From positions 1 to 64,000 of the forward strand of contig JAIMAU010000005.1 in the NCBI GenBank assembly GCA_023511795.1: 64,000 bases of DNA, written 5' to 3'. The DNA is from Armatimonadota bacterium. Its GTDB lineage: Bacteria; Armatimonadota; UBA5829; DTJY01. The notes beneath the pieces are model-generated. The model was not told where the DNA came from. It saw nothing but the letters and a program-made list of their open reading frames with translations, and made no database searches. This document shows, in pieces, positions 1-9,491 of the stretch; position 1 is the stretch's first letter; each line of letters starts with the position of its first letter. Both the position numbers and the translations under genes were made by a program.

Positions 1-185
1 GTTAGAAGCGTATTCTCGGTAACATAGACGTCGTCGTCCCAGATATATCCTCCTTGCATTGCCGGGATGTAGGCAACAGCAATCATAATGACAATTGCCG
101 CTATACCCAGCACAATAACTTTACGTTCAGCTTTGTTGAAATCCTGGAAGATGGTTGGTCTACATTTTGCGGCTTTTTTATTCAT
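1..185 (-). CDS. TMTC-like membrane glycosyltransferase, N-terminal part only (cut by window edge)
   Basis: The first 61 codons of a gene that runs off the left edge. The ATG is at 183-185. A cytoplasmic start of about 22 residues is followed by one hydrophobic helix (about 23-43) and then the motif GGYIWDDD, the same helix-then-acidic-loop layout as in the four paralogues upstream. In GT-C enzymes such as TMTC/DUF1736 O-mannosyltransferases, acidic residues in this first outward-facing loop are part of the active site. The gap from the preceding gene is 56 bp, so it is probably the fifth member of the same transcript. The C-terminal TPR part is not visible. Confidence 0.75.
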   Translation of the reverse strand, partial: MNKKAAKCRPTIFQDFNKAERKVIVLGIAAIVIMIAVAYIPAMQGGYIWDDDVYVTENTLL

Positions 186-241
186 CGCAGATGTGGGTTT
201 AATCTAACATGAGGGCTTTAAGTAAGTCAAGTTATTTTCAT

Positions 242-1852
242 TTACTTGGGAACAGCGCTGCGGGGCATTTTTCTTTCAAGGGCTTCAATAAAAGTTGGGT
301 CGGGCTTGCCTCCATATTTGCGACAAAGCTCAACTTCCCGCCATGCCTCAGCATATCTCCCCTTGTAATATAATGCAACAGCCAAATTATTATGGGCATC
401 AGCGAAATCGGGCTTAATCTTCAATGCTTTTCGGTATTCTGCGATCTCAACATCTAGATTTCCTTGCTCTCCCATGAGCACACCAATATTAAAATGAGCA
501 TTGACATGATCTGGCTTAATATGAAGCACAGCCTTAAAGTGAGAAATTGCTTCTTTAGTTTTGCCCTTATCTGCCAAGACTCTACCTAGGTTGTTGTGAG
601 CCATCCAACAAGCAGGGTTCTTTCTAATCGTATCAGTCCATAGAGTTTCCTCATTCTTATAAATTTTTTCCTGATTCCAACTCAATACCATAAACAGCGA
701 AACTACGAATACTCCAATGACGGCACAAATTAACTTCCCAGCATAACCTGCCCTATTAGCGAAACTAGCAATAACCCCAACAACAAGGGCAATTATGCCC
801 AAGATTGAGATGTACTGCCAGTGGTCTGCTACCAAAGAATATCTCATAAAGTAAATATCTAGAAATCCTAACACAGGTAGTAAAGTTACAACAAAATAAC
901 CAAACCCCATTAGCAGTGGGCGTCCCCAACTTCTGCGATACCTCCACAAAATCCAAAACCACATAAATACCGCAAGTGTGGGAATATATGAGACTATCGA
1001 ACTTGAATCTAGATTCCACCGGGGATATACAAAACATAAGTTGCTAGGTATGAGAGCTTTATAAAGGTAAAACCACACTGCCCAACCTGCACCTGCTAAC
1101 CGCCCGCAATAATTATCCGCCCTTACTACTTCTTCACCGATTGCCCGATGTGACTGAACCCATGCCGTAACCAATCCAAACGCTATCGCCAATACAAAGA
1201 ACGGTATGCTCCTAATTATGTCCCTGCGCTGAACTTTGCCGCTTTCCCACCAAATACATCCTAGTAGAACAAGCGGCATCATTACTACTGATGTCTTGCT
1301 TAGCAAGCCAAGTGTGAAAGTTATTAGCGCAGAAATATACCAGCGAGCTTTGCCTTCAACAACAAAACGAAGATATGCCAGTATCGTAAGCAATGAAAAT
1401 ACCATTGGCATCGTCGTTCTTTGCTGGAAAATCCACGCTACTGATTCAACATTAACCGGATGGACAGCAAATATTAAGGCAGCAAACCACGAACCTGGTA
1501 TTCTAAGTCTCCTAAGCACTAACCAAGATAGGACTGATGCCAAAGCATGCAGAAATATGCTCACAATATGGTAGGGAATGGGATTTTTGCCCCAAATTTG
1601 ATACTCAATCCAAAAGAGCGTGTATACCAATGGATAGTAGTCAGGAGAATCCGTCGTAAACCAATAACGATAAAGTGCATTGGGAGAATTCATTATGGGA
1701 CTTTCAATAATAAAGACATTATCATCCCATACAAACCCATTACATATCGCTGGTACATAAGCAATTGCCGTAATCAAAAGTATGCCGGCGATGCCAAATA
1801 ACAACAATCGAAAGTGTAGACTGCTGCCTTTTAGAACGCGTCTTCTTTTCAT
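242..1852 (-). CDS. TMTC-like membrane O-glycosyltransferase with C-terminal TPRs
   Basis: 536 residues. Helix at about 15-35, then VWDD (41-44) in the first outer loop, DYYPLVYTLFW near 71-81, HPVNVESVAW at 131-140 and about nine further hydrophobic segments up to about 395. Three to four TPR units follow (AHNNLGR, AHFNIGV, AHNNLAV). It ends in the tail KYGGKPDPTFIEALERKMP, shared with two neighbours. This plan matches the TMTC/DUF1736 family, which moves sugar (mannose in animals) from a polyprenyl phosphate to protein outside the membrane; the donor and target here are unknown. The start codon overlaps the upstream stop as ATGA, so translation is probably coupled. The family call is firm; the substrate is inference. 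Confidence 0.8.
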   Translation of the reverse strand: MKRRRVLKGSSLHFRLLLFGIAGILLITAIAYVPAICNGFVWDDNVFIIESPIMNSPNALYRYWFTTDSPDYYPLVYTLFWIEYQIWGKNPIPYHIVSIFLHALASVLSWLVLRRLRIPGSWFAALIFAVHPVNVESVAWIFQQRTTMPMVFSLLTILAYLRFVVEGKARWYISALITFTLGLLSKTSVVMMPLVLLGCIWWESGKVQRRDIIRSIPFFVLAIAFGLVTAWVQSHRAIGEEVVRADNYCGRLAGAGWAVWFYLYKALIPSNLCFVYPRWNLDSSSIVSYIPTLAVFMWFWILWRYRRSWGRPLLMGFGYFVVTLLPVLGFLDIYFMRYSLVADHWQYISILGIIALVVGVIASFANRAGYAGKLICAVIGVFVVSLFMVLSWNQEKIYKNEETLWTDTIRKNPACWMAHNNLGRVLADKGKTKEAISHFKAVLHIKPDHVNAHFNIGVLMGEQGNLDVEIAEYRKALKIKPDFADAHNNLAVALYYKGRYAEAWREVELCRKYGGKPDPTFIEALERKMPRSAVPK

Positions 1853-3870
1853 TCACTTAGCCGCGGCTTAGGCATCTCTTTTGATAGCGCCTGAATAAAG
1901 GCTGGATTCGGTTTCATTCCATATTGTTTAGCCAATCGAATCTCCTCCCATGCCGCAGCGTAATCTCCTTTTGAGTAAAATGCCACTGCAAGGTTGTAGT
2001 GACCCTCGGCATTTTCAGGAGAAAGCTCAAGGCCGTATTTTAAATGTTTGATTGCTTCATCATAATTTTGCATTAAAGCTAATAGGGCTCCTAAGCTCAA
2101 ATGTGCCTGAGCAAAGTTTGGACGGAGTTGGATTGCCTTAGAATAATGTTGAATTGCTTCCTCATAGTTCCCCTGGCGGCTTAAAATATCGCCAAGATTA
2201 TAATGCCCTTCGACAAAGTCTGGATTAAGCTCCAATGCACGTCTATAATGGCTAATTGCCTCATCAACCTTCCCCTCCATAGCAAGCAGTGTCCCAAAAT
2301 TATAATGAGCATTCGCATTTCGAGGATTAAGCTTAAGTGCTATAACATAGTGTTTTCGTGCCTCGTCTGTTTGTCCTTTAGCAGCAAGGGATACCGCGAG
2401 ATTGCTGTGTGCATCGGAATAATTAGGGTCTAGTTTAAGAGCGATTTTATACTGTTCGATACCATCGTCAATTCTCCCCAATCTCACCAACGCTGTACCC
2501 AAATTGTAGTATATCTCCGGCTCTTTGGGGTTGCTTTTTAAAGCTTCCTTATACTCCTTTACTGCCAGGTCCAACTTTCCTTGATGTGTGTATTCGTTAC
2601 CCAGATTGTTGTGTGCCATCCATGAGTCCGGATTTTTGGCAATAGTGTCAAGCCACAGTGTTTGACAATCCTTATAAATAAAACATTGGCGGTATGTGAG
2701 AACCCCTAGAATCAGTAATATTGGTGCTACGCCGATGAAACTTACCGACCCCAATTTTTTTGCTACAGTAGCAAGCATTCCAGAAATAAGCGCTATAATC
2801 CCGACACTTGCCAGATATTGGAAGTGGTCTTGAACATAAGAATATCGCATAAAATAGACATTAAAGATTCCAAGCGCGGGCACCAGCGTTACCCCAAAGT
2901 ACAAGACTGCGGCAAGCGGTGAGGTTCCAATCACCCTACGCAACATAAAAAGGAAAACTATGAGGATGACAACCCCTATGGGGTATATATACTGCAACGG
3001 CTCAGTCGGATTAATATGCCATTTTGGATAATTGAACGTGAGATTAATAGGCCATACTAGCTTCCAAGCATAAAACCAGGGTATTCTTCCTGCTACGAGG
3101 ATTTTATTAATTAGTGGCATGTTCCACTCTTCACCGACTGCTCCAACGTGATGTTTCTCAAGATATGCCGTTAGCTGCCCCATTCCGCCTCCGAGCAAGA
3201 AAAAAGGAACAAGAGGAAGTATATCATTCCATTTCAAGCAGCCTTGCTTCCACCAAATAAGTATCAAGAGCACTGCAGGAAGAGTAGAAACAACCGTTTT
3301 GCTAAGGACCGCACAAATGAAAAGCACAAATGCCAGCCAATAACAGCGCGGCGAACCAGAAGTGCCATCAAGCCCGGCAAAGCGGATATAGGCAAGCATA
3401 GAAGCAAAATAGAATGCACCCGAGAGCACATTTTTTCGCTCCGTTATCCATGCTACCGACTCTACATGAACCGGATGAATTGCAAATACTGCCGCCGCAA
3501 GCCACGCTCCGGGGATTAAAAGCCGTCTTAGGATGAACCAAAATAAAATTGCATTCAGAGAATGAAGCAGAATATTAGCCAAATGGTATGCAAAAGGGTT
3601 GAGATTCGATAAATGGTATTGAATCCAGAAACTAGTGTGCGTCAACGGATAATACTGCTGATTTGCACGAAGATTAGTCCATATCTCAACAAGACCTTTC
3701 CAACTTCTGAGCGTCATATTTTGGGTAACGTTAGCTTCATCATCCCAAATGAACGCTCCATCCATAGAAGGAATATATGCGACTACAACCATCAAAACGA
3801 TTGCTACTGCGCCCAGGATTGACAACTCATTTCGCTTAAAAAATCCTTTAAAACGAACTGTAATCTCCAT
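1849..3870 (-). CDS. TMTC-like membrane O-glycosyltransferase with seven TPRs
   Basis: 673 residues, the longest of the array. Helix near 17-37, FIWDD in the first loop, QYYPLTHTSFW, HPVHVESVAWITERKN and several more helices up to about 400. Seven clear TPR units follow (AHNNLGN, IYYNLGT, AHSNLAV, AHYNFGT, GHYNLGD, AHLSLGA, GHYNLAV) and the shared tail KYGMKPNPAFIQALSKEMP. It differs from its neighbours in the second loop (TERKN in place of FQQRT), closer to the usual TMTC form. Likely role: transfer of a lipid-linked sugar to exported protein, with the TPRs perhaps choosing the target. The stop overlaps the next start (ATGA at 1849-1852). It lies 3 bp after the broken copy upstream. Confidence 0.8.
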   Translation of the reverse strand: MEITVRFKGFFKRNELSILGAVAIVLMVVVAYIPSMDGAFIWDDEANVTQNMTLRSWKGLVEIWTNLRANQQYYPLTHTSFWIQYHLSNLNPFAYHLANILLHSLNAILFWFILRRLLIPGAWLAAAVFAIHPVHVESVAWITERKNVLSGAFYFASMLAYIRFAGLDGTSGSPRCYWLAFVLFICAVLSKTVVSTLPAVLLILIWWKQGCLKWNDILPLVPFFLLGGGMGQLTAYLEKHHVGAVGEEWNMPLINKILVAGRIPWFYAWKLVWPINLTFNYPKWHINPTEPLQYIYPIGVVILIVFLFMLRRVIGTSPLAAVLYFGVTLVPALGIFNVYFMRYSYVQDHFQYLASVGIIALISGMLATVAKKLGSVSFIGVAPILLILGVLTYRQCFIYKDCQTLWLDTIAKNPDSWMAHNNLGNEYTHQGKLDLAVKEYKEALKSNPKEPEIYYNLGTALVRLGRIDDGIEQYKIALKLDPNYSDAHSNLAVSLAAKGQTDEARKHYVIALKLNPRNANAHYNFGTLLAMEGKVDEAISHYRRALELNPDFVEGHYNLGDILSRQGNYEEAIQHYSKAIQLRPNFAQAHLSLGALLALMQNYDEAIKHLKYGLELSPENAEGHYNLAVAFYSKGDYAAAWEEIRLAKQYGMKPNPAFIQALSKEMPKPRLSE

Positions 3871-3873
3871 AGC

Positions 3874-5690
3874 CTAACGAACCAAGTATTCTGGCATCTT
3901 TTTGGACAATTCCCTTATAAATGCTGGATTAACCGCCATTCCATATTTCCTACACCACCGAACCTCCCTCCAAGCATCTTCATACATCCCCTTCGCAAAG
4001 AATGCAACTGCTAAGTTTTGATGCGCTTCCCGATAATCTGGTTTCAATTCGATAGCTTGCTTATACCTAATAATTGCTTCGTCATAACTACCTTGGCTTG
4101 CAAGAACTACACCTAGGTTATTGTATGCTGAGGCAAAATATCTATCAATCCGAATGGCTTCTTCATACTCGCGCATAGCCTCTTCGTATTGTCCCAAATC
4201 CGCAAGCACATTGCCAAGGTTGTTATGTACTTCAGCCATTATCGGCTTAATTTCCAATGCTTTCCGAAAGTGCACTACGGCCTGGTTCAATTCGCCACGT
4301 ATTTGAAGAATAAGGCCTATGTTATTATGCGCTTCTGCATAACGTGGGTTGAACCTCAAAGTTTCCCTAAAGTGTTCGAATGCTTCATCATGCTTTCCTT
4401 TTCCAACTAAGCTGAGACCGAGATTGTAGTGCGCTAGCCAAGCTGTTGGGTTTTTTGCAATTGTGTCACGCCATATTGTTTCTTCATTTTTATAGATCTT
4501 CTCCTGTTTCCAACTTATCCCGGTTAACAACCCAACTATGGCAATGGCTCCAATTGTCCCAATTAGCATACCATTTCTTCCAAAACGTTTAAATATAAAA
4601 GCTGCAGTACCTATGACAAGAACGATAACTCCAGGGATAGCAACATATTGCCAATGGTCAGCCACAAGCGAGAATTTCATTAAATAAATATCAAAAAAGC
4701 CTAGAACTGGCAGTAACATCAAGAAATAGTAACCAAAAGCAGCTAAAAGAGGACGGCCCCAACTCTTTCTATATTTTGCAAAGACTATAAGGCAAAAAAC
4801 CAAGATTGCCAGGGGCATGTAAGAAATAATTGATTTGGAATTAATATTCCATTTCGGGTAGACAAAGGTGAGCTTATATGGAATTAGAGCCTTGTAGAGA
4901 TAGAACCACACTGCCCATCCAGCCCCAGCCATTCGGGAAGGAAATTATCGTTTCTAATAATTTCACTGCCAATTGCTCTATGTGACTGAAACCATATCGT
5001 AAGTATCCCAAATGCCAACGCTTGGATAAAAAAAGGCGCACTCCAAATTAAATCACGTCGCACAATCTTGCCTCTTTGCCACCAAACACACCCAAGAAGA
5101 ACGCAAGGAAGCATAACGATGGAAGATTTGCTAAGCAATCCCAGCAGAAATACAACCAAGGCGATTATATACCAACGTGCCCTAAAATTTGTGTAAAATT
5201 GTAGGTATGCAAGGATTGCAACCAGCATAAAGACCATCGGTAGTGTAGTTCGTTGCTGGAATATCCATGCAACTGCCTCGACATTAACAGGATGAACTGC
5301 AAACACCAATGCTGAAACAAATGCTCCTGGAAACTTAAGCTTGCTTAGAACCAACCAAAGAAGCGCCGAACCCAAAGCATGTATAAAAATGTTAGCCAGA
5401 TGATATGGACGTGGGTTCATTCACCAAAGTTGATACTCTATGCGGAATAAGCTGTAGACCAAAGGGTAATAATCGGCACTCTCTGTTGTAAACCATAACT
5501 TATAAAATGCATTTTGAGATTTAATCAGAGGACTATTAAGAAAGCTGTCGTAATCATCCCAAATGAACCCGTTATTAATTGCAGGCATATAGGCAATTAT
5601 CGCAACAACTGCAACTGCAAGTACGCCTAAGATAATTGCATTATTACCGCTTGCAAAAGCTATGAATGATAATTTTTTCATAAACTTCAA
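3874..5690 (-). pseudogene. TMTC-like glycosyltransferase gene broken by a stop codon and a frameshift
   Basis: Three consecutive open pieces together make one full paralogue (about 600 residues). Piece 1 (5690-5421) carries the first helix and FIWDD and ends at YQLW. A TGA at 5421-5423 stands where the paralogues have a glycine codon (YQIW-G-KNP), so GGA to TGA is the simplest change. Reading resumes in the same frame at 5420. Near 4935-4937 a run of three G (C on the coding strand) needs one more base to join NDNFLP to RMAGAGWAVWF, a -1 frameshift. The last piece (4932-3874) holds five TPRs and the tail KYGMAVNPAFIRELSKKMP. Two separate lesions point to real decay, although a homopolymer error could explain the second one. 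The 4932 and 5420 ATGs are probably not true starts. Confidence 0.8.
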
Positions 5691-5705
5691 CGGATATTGC
5701 GAGCT

Positions 5706-7520
5706 TCAGTAAGATTGTCTAATTACCCTGAGCGCATATGTGAGATTTCGCTGGGCTGATTCATAGTCTGGTTTCAAACGCACAGCCTCTCGAAAATGCA
5801 CAATTGCTTCTTCAATTAATCCGCATCTTGCCAAAGCAACGCCGATATTGTTATGCATTTGAGGTGAGTTTGGATCTAACCTTATAGCGGTGACAAAGTA
5901 TTTTCTAGCCTCGTCTAACCTCCCTAGTTCAACAAGAACTATTCCAAGGTTGGCATATGCTTTTGCAAACCCAGGGTCCAACTTAATCGCCTTTCGATAA
6001 AAAGCCAAAGCTCCGCGTATATCTCCTTTTCCCGCTAGCGCAACACCAAGATTGTAATGCACCTGGGGATTATTTGGTTTGAACTTCAATGCACGCTTTA
6101 GATAGTTCGTCGCTTGGCCAAACTGTTTCTTTTCATTATAGATAGCCCCAAGCGATACAAGTGCCTCAACGCAACTGGGGTCAATTTCTAGAGCGCGATT
6201 GAACTCAGCAATTCCCCTCTCTACCATACCACGTTCGGCGAACGCAAGCCCTAAGTTGACATGTGCCATCCAGGCAGTCGAATTCTTTGCAATCGTATCT
6301 TGCCAAAGAGTTATTTCATTTCTATAAATGCTTTCCTGCCGCCAACTTAATGTGATAAATACAGCCATTACGACGGCTACCAAAGCTGTTGCATATCCTG
6401 TGCGGATTCCAGTTAGTCGCACAATCCCACCTATTATGAGCGCTATTATGCATAGTATTGACTGATATTGCCAATGGTCTGCAACAAGTGAATATTTCAT
6501 GAAGTAAATGTCAAGAAACCCTAGAACTGGCAATAGAGTAACAACGTAGCATCCAAATCCGACAAGTAGCGATCGCCCCCAACCATTGCGATAAATCCAG
6601 AATACAGCAAAGCAAACCACTACCATAAAAGATGGAATATACGAAACTATTGAATGCGGGTCTATTTCCCACCTTGGATAAACAAAAGAAAGTCTATATG
6701 GAAATAAAGCTTTGAAAAAGTAGAACCATACCGCCCAACCGGCTCCGGCTATGCGAGAGGCTAATCCTTCAGGCCGAATAACCTCGCCAGCAATCGTTCG
6801 GTTAGCTTGTACCCATGCCGTGACAAACCCCAGAACCACGGCTGTCACAAAAAACGGAACAGCTCTGATTATGTCATACTTCTTGATACTTCCCTTACGC
6901 CACCATGTCAAACAAAGAATGACAAATGGCAGGGTTACAACCGAAGTCTTGCTTAGCAAAGCTAACAAAAACAATAACAATGAAAGCCCATACCAAAATG
7001 TCTTAGCATTGTCCTCAAAACGCATGTAAGCAAGCAAAGCCGCAAGCGAGAAAACCACTGGCAATATGGTGCGTTGCTGAAACATCCAGGCTACGGATTC
7101 AACATTTACTGGATGAACAGCAAATATCAATGCTGCTGCAAATGCTCCAAGGATTTTCAAACGCTTCAACACCATCCATGCAGCAACCGAGGTTAAGGCG
7201 TGCAGAATTACGCTTATAATATGGTAAGGAACTGCGTTCTTACCCCAAGTTCGATACTCTAGCCAAAAAAGGGTATAGGAAAGAGGATAGTAATCAACCG
7301 AATCGCTGGTAAACCAATAGCGATATAATGCGTTTGGCGAATTCATTATCCGTCCATGGATTACATATGTATTGTCATCCCAGACGAAGCCATTATTAAT
7401 TGAGGGAATATAGGCTAGAATGGTTGCAATGACGAGTGCAGCTATGCCCCAAAATGTCAACTTGCTTTGAATGCTGCACGATATAGCATGTGCCTTTCTC
7501 TTGGCAAAAAGTTTTTTCAT
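5706..7520 (-). CDS. TMTC-like membrane O-glycosyltransferase with five TPRs
   Basis: 604 residues. Helix at about 26-44, FVWDDN in the first outer loop, DYYPLSYTLFW, HPVNVESVAWMFQQRT and many hydrophobic segments up to about 400. TPR units follow (AHVNLGL, ALVSLGA, VHYNLGV, AYANLGI, MHNNIGV and a half unit AQRNLTY). Unlike the other complete copies it lacks the KYG...MP tail and ends right after the last helix of the repeats. Its ATG overlaps the TGA of the gluconolactonase gene (ATGA at 7517-7520), so the two are translationally coupled. That links the array to an envelope sugar-lactone enzyme. Function is inferred from the TMTC family. Confidence 0.8.
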   Translation of the reverse strand: MKKLFAKRKAHAISCSIQSKLTFWGIAALVIATILAYIPSINNGFVWDDNTYVIHGRIMNSPNALYRYWFTSDSVDYYPLSYTLFWLEYRTWGKNAVPYHIISVILHALTSVAAWMVLKRLKILGAFAAALIFAVHPVNVESVAWMFQQRTILPVVFSLAALLAYMRFEDNAKTFWYGLSLLLFLLALLSKTSVVTLPFVILCLTWWRKGSIKKYDIIRAVPFFVTAVVLGFVTAWVQANRTIAGEVIRPEGLASRIAGAGWAVWFYFFKALFPYRLSFVYPRWEIDPHSIVSYIPSFMVVVCFAVFWIYRNGWGRSLLVGFGCYVVTLLPVLGFLDIYFMKYSLVADHWQYQSILCIIALIIGGIVRLTGIRTGYATALVAVVMAVFITLSWRQESIYRNEITLWQDTIAKNSTAWMAHVNLGLAFAERGMVERGIAEFNRALEIDPSCVEALVSLGAIYNEKKQFGQATNYLKRALKFKPNNPQVHYNLGVALAGKGDIRGALAFYRKAIKLDPGFAKAYANLGIVLVELGRLDEARKYFVTAIRLDPNSPQMHNNIGVALARCGLIEEAIVHFREAVRLKPDYESAQRNLTYALRVIRQSY

Positions 7521-8500
7521 TTGAGGTTTGACTTATTGTTTTGCCTCCCCTTCATCCAAGGACGATTTCCCTCCACCTTGGTTCTAAAACGGTAGAGACT
7601 GGTGCGCGCGGTGATATAGAGGGTTTTGCCATCTGAATCACCCCAGGCGCAGTTTGCCGGCACCTCAGGAGTTTTAATTATGCCAAGATGTTTGCCAGAC
7701 CTATCAAAAACCCAAATTCCTCCTGGTCCAGTAGTCCAAACATTACCCTTTGTGTCAACTTTCAACCCGTCTGGGCAACCGGGGTCTCGAGATTTTAAAA
7801 CGGTGAAAAGGCGTCCATTCGCTAATGTTCCATCCTCCTTTACATCGAAAGCCCTGATATGCATTCGTGCAGATGAATCCGCAATATATAGTGTCTTCTC
7901 ATCAGGGGAGAACGCCAAGCCATTGGGGCAGTCAAAGTCTTTAACAAGAAGAGTTAGCTTGCCCTCAGGTGAAAGACGATATACACCTTGAAAATCTAGC
8001 TCACGATCTTCCTTTTTTACACCATAAGGTGGGTCGGTAAAATATATGCTTCCGTCCGACCTAACTACAACATCATTTGTCGTGTTCAATCGCTTGCCTT
8101 GATATTCAGAAACAAGCACGGTAATTTTACCATCCTTCTCTTCGCGTGTAAGCCTATGCATGCCATATTCAACGGCTATTAGTCGCCCTTCGTTGTCAAA
8201 GGTGAGTCCATTCGAGTTTCCTGGCACTTCCCGATACAGGCTTGTCTTGCCGGTGGCTGGGTCCCACTTGTAAATGCCTACCTGATGGCAATCGCTAAAT
8301 AGCAAGTATCCGTCTTTATGCCACACGGGTCCTTCAAGAAACTCGAACCCTCCAGCTACCTTTTCAACCTTTGCATCTTTTGGGATTAGCTTCTCAAACT
8401 CCGGTGCCAATACAACAACCGGCCTCGCCTCATCTGCCCATGAGATCGTGATAAAAGCAATTGCAATGAATGCACAAAGTGCCAATCCTGTTACATTCAT
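7517..8500 (-). CDS. SMP-30/gluconolactonase-like beta-propeller, exported
   Basis: 327 residues with an N-terminal signal peptide (hydrophobic 4-20, then SWADEARP). The rest is the six-bladed propeller of the SMP-30/Gnl/LRE family, which uses one divalent metal to hydrolyse sugar lactones. The expected metal ligands are visible in order: E in FLEGPVWH, N in TTNDVVVRSDGSIYFTDPPYG, N in CPNGLAFSPDEKTLYIADS and D in CPDGLKVDTKGNVW. Closest in style to the secreted gluconolactonases of polysaccharide degraders. A sugar lactone is what an upstream C1 sugar dehydrogenase would supply. The exact substrate is not known. Confidence 0.87.
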   Translation of the reverse strand: MNVTGLALCAFIAIAFITISWADEARPVVVLAPEFEKLIPKDAKVEKVAGGFEFLEGPVWHKDGYLLFSDCHQVGIYKWDPATGKTSLYREVPGNSNGLTFDNEGRLIAVEYGMHRLTREEKDGKITVLVSEYQGKRLNTTNDVVVRSDGSIYFTDPPYGVKKEDRELDFQGVYRLSPEGKLTLLVKDFDCPNGLAFSPDEKTLYIADSSARMHIRAFDVKEDGTLANGRLFTVLKSRDPGCPDGLKVDTKGNVWTTGPGGIWVFDRSGKHLGIIKTPEVPANCAWGDSDGKTLYITARTSLYRFRTKVEGNRPWMKGRQNNKSNLK

Positions 8501-8585
8501 AAAATCTTGCTACTTCAAATGAAAGTATATGTAAATTGCCACAGATTACTATCTGTAAAAAGCAAATAGCTCAATCATTCGAAAA

Positions 8586-9461
8586 CTACATTTTCCAATA
8601 CTTTAGTATCAAATCTCTTGTCTTTTTCACTCCGGCAATCTCATCTCCACCGCCTTCGTATTCAATTGAGATGGCGCCCTTGTATTTCGCATCCTTAAGC
8701 ATTTTTAGGATTCTTCCATACTCAACACTCTCTTCCTCGCCCTGCGCGTTAAATGAATGGGCCTTGGCATGAGTATGATATGCATATGGAGCAAGCTTTG
8801 CATTTTCTTCATAGAGTATGTCTTTGGGCCAATTCTTAAAATCCAAGCAAGAACCCACCCATTTGGGATCTGTTCCTTTGATGATTTGAATAATCCAATC
8901 AGCTTTTTTTGACACTCCCCCATGGTTTTCAATAGTAATCTTCACATTCATTTCCTTTGCAAGCGGGATAAGTTGATTGAACGCATCGATAACACGCTGG
9001 ACGCCTACTGTGCCATCACGTACTGGATCGCCAGTGCCTCCAAGATCGAACCTGACTACTTTAGCCCCAAGGTATCCTGCCGCTCGAAGCTTCATTTTGT
9101 TTACTTCTATCTGGCGCTTTCTTGCTTCCTCATCATCGGTAGCTAGATTTCCTTCACAGATAAGTGCCGCGATTATTATGCCGTTTTCCTTAGCCGCTTT
9201 CTTAATCTGGTCAAGGTAGGATTTGTCGTAGGATTTCATCCAAATATCATTTAGAGCAACGCCTTTCATGCCCATTTCCTTCATAAGCTTCATCACGGTT
9301 ATGGGGGTATACTTCCTCTCGCCCTCTCCCATCAAGCTTCTAACACTGTATGTCTCACAACACAAATAAACCTTCGGTGTTTTTGCTGCATATGCAGCAG
9401 ACACTGCAGTGATTAAAACGGTGATAATTATAAAACTAGTGATTCGAAAAATCCTTTGCAT
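8586..9461 (-). CDS. Sugar phosphate isomerase/epimerase-like TIM barrel, Sec-exported
   Basis: Start set at the ATG 9459-9461 because AAGGAAG lies 8 bp upstream; the longer GTG form at 9470 would sit on that site. A Sec signal (hydrophobic 8-22, AYA cleavage site) leads into an AP-endonuclease-2-type TIM barrel (Pfam family of xylose isomerase and IolE). Landmarks are the ETYSVR strand near the start, KITIENHGG (Glu on a metal-binding strand), VGSCLDFKNWP, HTHAKAH (His ligand) and ISIEYEGGGD with the last Glu. The family covers isomerases, epimerases and 3-keto-glycoside lyases. Export argues against a phosphorylated cytoplasmic substrate. It follows the two Tat-type relatives upstream, 30 bp after the frameshifted one. 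Confidence 0.82.
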   Translation of the reverse strand: MQRIFRITSFIIITVLITAVSAAYAAKTPKVYLCCETYSVRSLMGEGERKYTPITVMKLMKEMGMKGVALNDIWMKSYDKSYLDQIKKAAKENGIIIAALICEGNLATDDEEARKRQIEVNKMKLRAAGYLGAKVVRFDLGGTGDPVRDGTVGVQRVIDAFNQLIPLAKEMNVKITIENHGGVSKKADWIIQIIKGTDPKWVGSCLDFKNWPKDILYEENAKLAPYAYHTHAKAHSFNAQGEEESVEYGRILKMLKDAKYKGAISIEYEGGGDEIAGVKKTRDLILKYWKM

Positions 9462-9491
9462 AAAAAGCACTTCCTTTCCTTTAAAACAAAA

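Noticed and set aside
5421-5423. In-frame TGA where paralogues have glycine, as in genetic code 25
   Set aside because: TGA ends several intact genes here (stops at 1849, 5706 and 7517, two of them in ATGA overlaps), and the same gene has a second, frameshift lesion.
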